NCBI GenBank assembly: GCA_023150475.1
Contig: JAKLKU010000004.1
Span: 248,001 to 312,000, forward strand
Reading direction: 5' to 3'
DNA length: 64,000 nt
From: Planctomycetota bacterium
Lineage (GTDB): Bacteria; Planctomycetota; UBA1135; GCA-002686595
Position 1 is the first letter of the stretch. Each line of letters begins with the position of its first letter. Made by a program: the position numbers and the translations under genes. Positions 61,179 through 64,000 of this stretch are shown piece after piece. The notes under the pieces were generated by a model that saw only the letters and a program-made list of their open reading frames with translations, made no database searches and was not told the origin of the DNA.

Positions 61179-62635
61179 CACAGTCGCCCCTGGTAGGCCT
61201 CGACGGCGGCGTCGAGGCGGTCGTGTGCTTCGTAGAGGTCGCCGGCGAGCACGTAGATCGCACGGCGCGCGTCGGCCGAGTGCAGCTCGGGCACCACGGT
61301 GCGCAGCGCGTCGATCGCGGAGTCGACGCTCTTCGCTTCGGCGAGGGCGCGGGCGTAGAGCTCGAGCACTTCGAGCAACTCTGTTTCCTCGAGGTCCTTG
61401 CGCGCGTCGAACATCGGCTTCAACACGCCGAGTGCGTCGCGGGCCGCGCCGCCGGCGAGCAGCCGACGCGCACGATCGAGGCGTTCGCCGCGTTCGTCGG
61501 TCGGACGCAGCAGTTCGTCGATGCCGAGTTCCTGCGCCGCGCGCTGACGGATCTCGAGCGCGGTCTCGTCGGTGCGATCCGCGTCGGCGAGTCGGCTGAT
61601 GAACATCGCGCCGAGCTCGTCGCCGGATTCGAGCGCGAGCCGCGCGGCTTGCGTGAAGGCGATCGCGCGCTCGGCGCCCTTCGCGGCGCGGCCGTAACGC
61701 AGCCACGCTTGCGAAGCTTCGGCGGGCGCTCCGGTGCGTTCGATGGCGCGCGCGCGCAGCTCGAGCAGCTCGAGCGCGAACTCGTCGCGTGCGCCGAGCC
61801 GTTCGACGTAGTCCAACGTCGCGATCGCGGCCGTCGTCTCGCCGGCGGCGAGTTCGGCGCGTGCGCGGATCAGTTGGCGGCGTTGGATCTCGGAAGGCTC
61901 GGACGCCGGTTGGTACGTGTCGACGACGTCGAGCATGAAGAACGCGTGCTCGTGGTCGCCGAGCATCGCGTGGGCCCGAGCGAGCAGGAGCCGCGCCGGG
62001 ATCTCGTAGCCGTGACGTCGATCGAGGCGCAGGAGATCGGTCAGCCGCGTGACGACGCTGGCCCACTCGTGCTGCGAAGCCAGGAGCTCCGCGGAACGCA
62101 TCAACGCGTCCGGCAACTTCTCCGAGTTGCGGTGCCGTTGGATCGTCGCTTCGAGGTGCGCGATCGCCGCCGGCACGTTCCCACGCGCTTCTTCGATCGC
62201 GGCTTGCGCGAGCTTCGCTTCGACTGCGCCGGGGTGATCGGGCCACCGCCGTTGGGCGGTGAGGTACGTCGCGACGGCGAGGTCACGCAGCTCGTCGGCG
62301 GTCGCGTGTTCGTGATCGAGCGCGTCGACGCGCAGGACGTTGGTGCGCAGCTCGGCCCCGCAGCCGACGGCACCGAGCACGCGTGCGAGCACTTCGTGGA
62401 GCTCACGATCGTCGAGTTGCGCCGTGATCTCCTGCTCGGCCGCGACCGAGTCGAGGCCTTCGACGTGCACGCCCAATTTGAGCGCGAGCGAACGGAGGAC
62501 GTCGCGCAAGTTGGCGCGGTGCGCTTCGAGCGAGCACCACCAGCGGCCGTCGCGCCGCTCGACGCGGATGTCGTAACCGTCGCCGGCGAACGCAGGCGCG
62601 GCGAACAGGACGAGGAAGAGCGCGGCGAACTTCAT
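61178..62635 (-). CDS. Exported STN-domain and TPR-repeat protein
   Basis: A 485-residue exported protein. Signal peptide MKFAALFLVLFAAPAFA is followed by a segment LRDVLRSLALKLGVHVEGLDSV and a second, AQLDDRELHEVLARVLGAVG, that look like the STN domain found at the N-terminus of secretins and TonB receptors. The remaining 380 residues are TPR-like helical repeats. ATG at 62635 has a GGAGGAG ribosome site. It overlaps the next upstream gene by four bases. The role is unknown; a periplasmic scaffold around the basal body is an inference from context. Confidence 0.72.
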   Translation of the reverse strand: MKFAALFLVLFAAPAFAGDGYDIRVERRDGRWWCSLEAHRANLRDVLRSLALKLGVHVEGLDSVAAEQEITAQLDDRELHEVLARVLGAVGCGAELRTNVLRVDALDHEHATADELRDLAVATYLTAQRRWPDHPGAVEAKLAQAAIEEARGNVPAAIAHLEATIQRHRNSEKLPDALMRSAELLASQHEWASVVTRLTDLLRLDRRHGYEIPARLLLARAHAMLGDHEHAFFMLDVVDTYQPASEPSEIQRRQLIRARAELAAGETTAAIATLDYVERLGARDEFALELLELRARAIERTGAPAEASQAWLRYGRAAKGAERAIAFTQAARLALESGDELGAMFISRLADADRTDETALEIRQRAAQELGIDELLRPTDERGERLDRARRLLAGGAARDALGVLKPMFDARKDLEETELLEVLELYARALAEAKSVDSAIDALRTVVPELHSADARRAIYVLAGDLYEAHDRLDAAVEAYQGRL

Positions 62636-63489
62636 CGGTGCTCCTCCGCGGACTCGGGAGCATGCGCGGCGTGTTCGTCCGGGCTCGCCGTCTGCGTGTC
62701 GGCCGTTCCGTGTTCGTCTCGGGCGTCGGCCTGCCGGCGGAACGCTTCGGCGATCAGCAACGTCGCGCGCGCTTCGAGATCGTCGCGGCGCTCGGGCGGC
62801 CAACGATCCGCGACGGCGAGCAGACCCCAGAGGAGCTGCCGCGCGCGTTCGTAGTCGCCGCGTTCGATCGCGGCGTGCGCGGACTCGAGCGTCTCTTCGC
62901 CCTCCGGCCGCGCTTCGAGTTGCGCCGGGATGTGCGTTTCGAACTCGTCGACGTGGCCGCCGGCGTGCGACGCGCCGTCGCGGCTCGACGGTTCGTCGGC
63001 GTGACTCGGACCGGCGGCTGCGCGCGCGCCGAGCGATTGTTGGAGCGTCGCCATCGACTTCCACGTCAGTCCGATCAACCCGAGGTTCGCGAGCGCGAAC
63101 ACGGCGAGTCCGACGAGCAAGAGCGGCGAAGCGCGCAAGTCGCCGAGCGAGCGCCGCGCGCCGCCGCTCGCGGGCTCGAGCGTCGAGCCCGGCTTCGTGG
63201 CGTCGTTCGCGCCCGCGCCTGCGGTCGACGTCGCCGCGGTTTGGACCGGGGCCGCGTCCGCCTTCGTCGCCGTTGGCGCAGTGACGGCGGTACCCGGCGC
63301 GGGCCCGAGCACGGCGGCCATCGCTTCTTCGTTCGGATCGCGCTGCGCCGACGCACCGCCGCTGCCCTTCGGGAGCGGCGCGACGTCGAGCGGTGCGATC
63401 TTCGGCTCCGTCAGCTCGTCGAAGCTGAACAGGTCGTCGTTCTCGTCGATCGCCGACTTCGGCGTGACGTGGTTCGGCGTGTCGCTCAT
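62632..63489 (-). CDS. Single-pass membrane protein with Ala/Pro-rich cytoplasmic tail and periplasmic repeat
   Basis: A 285-residue protein with an acidic start (IDENDDLFSFDELTEPK), a long Ala/Thr/Pro-rich region, one membrane helix at about 121-143 (LLLVGLAVFALANLGLIGLTW), and a C-terminal half with a helical TPR-like repeat (LESAHAAIERGDYERARQLLWGLL), ending in a His/Glu-rich tail. ATG at 63489 overlaps the upstream stop (ATGA). No family was recognised. It could carry a signal between the ATPase encoded upstream and the periplasmic proteins encoded downstream. Confidence 0.7.
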   Translation of the reverse strand: MSDTPNHVTPKSAIDENDDLFSFDELTEPKIAPLDVAPLPKGSGGASAQRDPNEEAMAAVLGPAPGTAVTAPTATKADAAPVQTAATSTAGAGANDATKPGSTLEPASGGARRSLGDLRASPLLLVGLAVFALANLGLIGLTWKSMATLQQSLGARAAAGPSHADEPSSRDGASHAGGHVDEFETHIPAQLEARPEGEETLESAHAAIERGDYERARQLLWGLLAVADRWPPERRDDLEARATLLIAEAFRRQADARDEHGTADTQTASPDEHAAHAPESAEEHR

Positions 63490-64000
63490 CGCGAGCCTCC
63501 GTACGCGGAATCGAGCGCCGTGCGCGCGAGTTCGGTGTGGGTCGGACCGACGAGCAGCCGCCCGACGCTGACCGCCAGCGCGGGAGAGAGTTGATACGCG
63601 GGCTCGTCGACGCCGGCGAGCGAAGCGAGCACGCGCGCGGAGAGCTCCGGGGTCAGGTAGTCGAGCTCCGAGAGGTCGACACCGGCCTCTTCCTCGAAGC
63701 GCACGTGCCACGCCGCGAAGCGGAGTTGGATGCGCGTGCCGCGCCGCGTGCCCGCGTCGATCCGCAGGTCCTCCGCCAACGCGGCGGCGCGACCCAGGCC
63801 GTGCACGGCGTCCGCCGTGACGTGCGGGTCGATGCCGATGCCGTGATCGCGCACCTCGACGAGCAGCTCTCGCGCGGCGAGCGTCGCACGGAGCTCGAAC
63901 TCGCCGAGACCGTCTCCGTAGGCGTGCCGCGCGACGTTGTCGACGAGCTCGTGGACGGCCGCGGCGACGCGCGCACGCGTCGACGGACCGAACGACCAGC
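63486..64000 (-). CDS. Anti-sigma-type HATPase (RsbW/SpoIIAB-like), 5' part outside the window
   Basis: The last 171 codons or so of a gene that continues beyond the right edge. The N-box VHELVDNVARHAYGDG with Glu and Asn for Mg-ATP, and the G1 box VRDHGIGID, identify a GHKL ATPase of the anti-sigma/serine-kinase type; the GTRRGTRIQL segment matches the lid end. A C-terminal extension of about 70 residues (SELDYLTPELSARVLASLAG) is unusual for RsbW and may be a separate module. It is the first gene of operon B visible here. Partners such as an anti-anti-sigma factor would lie beyond the edge. Confidence 0.8.
   Translation of the reverse strand, partial: WSFGPSTRARVAAAVHELVDNVARHAYGDGLGEFELRATLAARELLVEVRDHGIGIDPHVTADAVHGLGRAAALAEDLRIDAGTRRGTRIQLRFAAWHVRFEEEAGVDLSELDYLTPELSARVLASLAGVDEPAYQLSPALAVSVGRLLVGPTHTELARTALDSAYGGSR

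Noticed and set aside
1-64000. tRNA or rRNA genes, insertion sequences, prophage genes, CRISPR arrays
   Set aside because: No TPsiC-loop pattern in a cloverleaf setting, no transposase or integrase motifs and no regular repeat-spacer pattern were seen.

Overview
The window is a GC-rich (roughly two-thirds G+C or more by eye) bacterial chromosome segment from a Gram-negative, flagellated organism. Several features point to the Planctomycetota: an ECF sigma factor divergent from a serine/threonine kinase with a long helical-repeat tail, a sigma factor fused through a membrane helix to a large extracytoplasmic region, TMTC-like membrane proteins with TPR tails, a propeller/di-heme cytochrome, and many genes without a Shine-Dalgarno site. 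No rRNA or marker gene is present, so this is an inference; a deltaproteobacterial-type lineage is the main alternative. P- and L-ring genes (flgI, flgH) show there is an outer membrane.

Layout. 1-15.5 kb holds housekeeping and envelope genes: the end of a GatB/YqeY gene, murJ, a B12-dependent ribonucleotide reductase behind a hairpin-rich leader, a secreted lipocalin-like protein, a DsbD-type reductase with a duplicated N-domain, an HDOD protein, feoAB with a palindrome at its promoter, rpiA, and a secreted propeller/di-heme cytochrome. 15.8-32.3 kb (+ strand) is flagellar operon A: fliK flgD flgE, flgF flgG flgA flgH flgI flgJ-like flgN flgK flgL, a small FliE-like gene, a GNAT acetyltransferase and a TMTC-like gene. 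Two sigma-54-type promoters lie in front of fliK and flgF. 32.3-44.3 kb holds gmhA, an XRE regulator, rmuC, the ECF/kinase pair, the sigma-factor fusion, ispG and a gene-free stretch with an orphan, very strong terminator. 44.3-64 kb (- strand) is flagellar operon B. Read in the direction of transcription it has an anti-sigma-type ATPase, three envelope/TPR proteins, a histidine kinase, a sigma-54 activator, flgB flgC fliE fliF fliG fliH fliI fliJ, a MotE/FlbB-like protein, motA, two motB-like genes, fliL fliM fliN, and a second TMTC-like gene.

How it fits together. The two flagellar operons point toward each other. Operon B encodes the MS ring, C ring, export ATPase and motor plus a two-component sigma-54 activator (FlrB/FlrC or FleS/FleR type). 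Operon A encodes rod, hook, rings and junction proteins, and carries the sigma-54-type promoters that activator would use. Both operons end in a paralogous TMTC-like gene, which suggests a link between motility and protein glycosylation. Flagellin, the fliPQR/flhAB export gate and fliA are not in the window. The least explained part is the four-gene head of operon B (60.4-64 kb), which is translationally coupled to the regulators and basal-body genes but matches no standard flagellar component.
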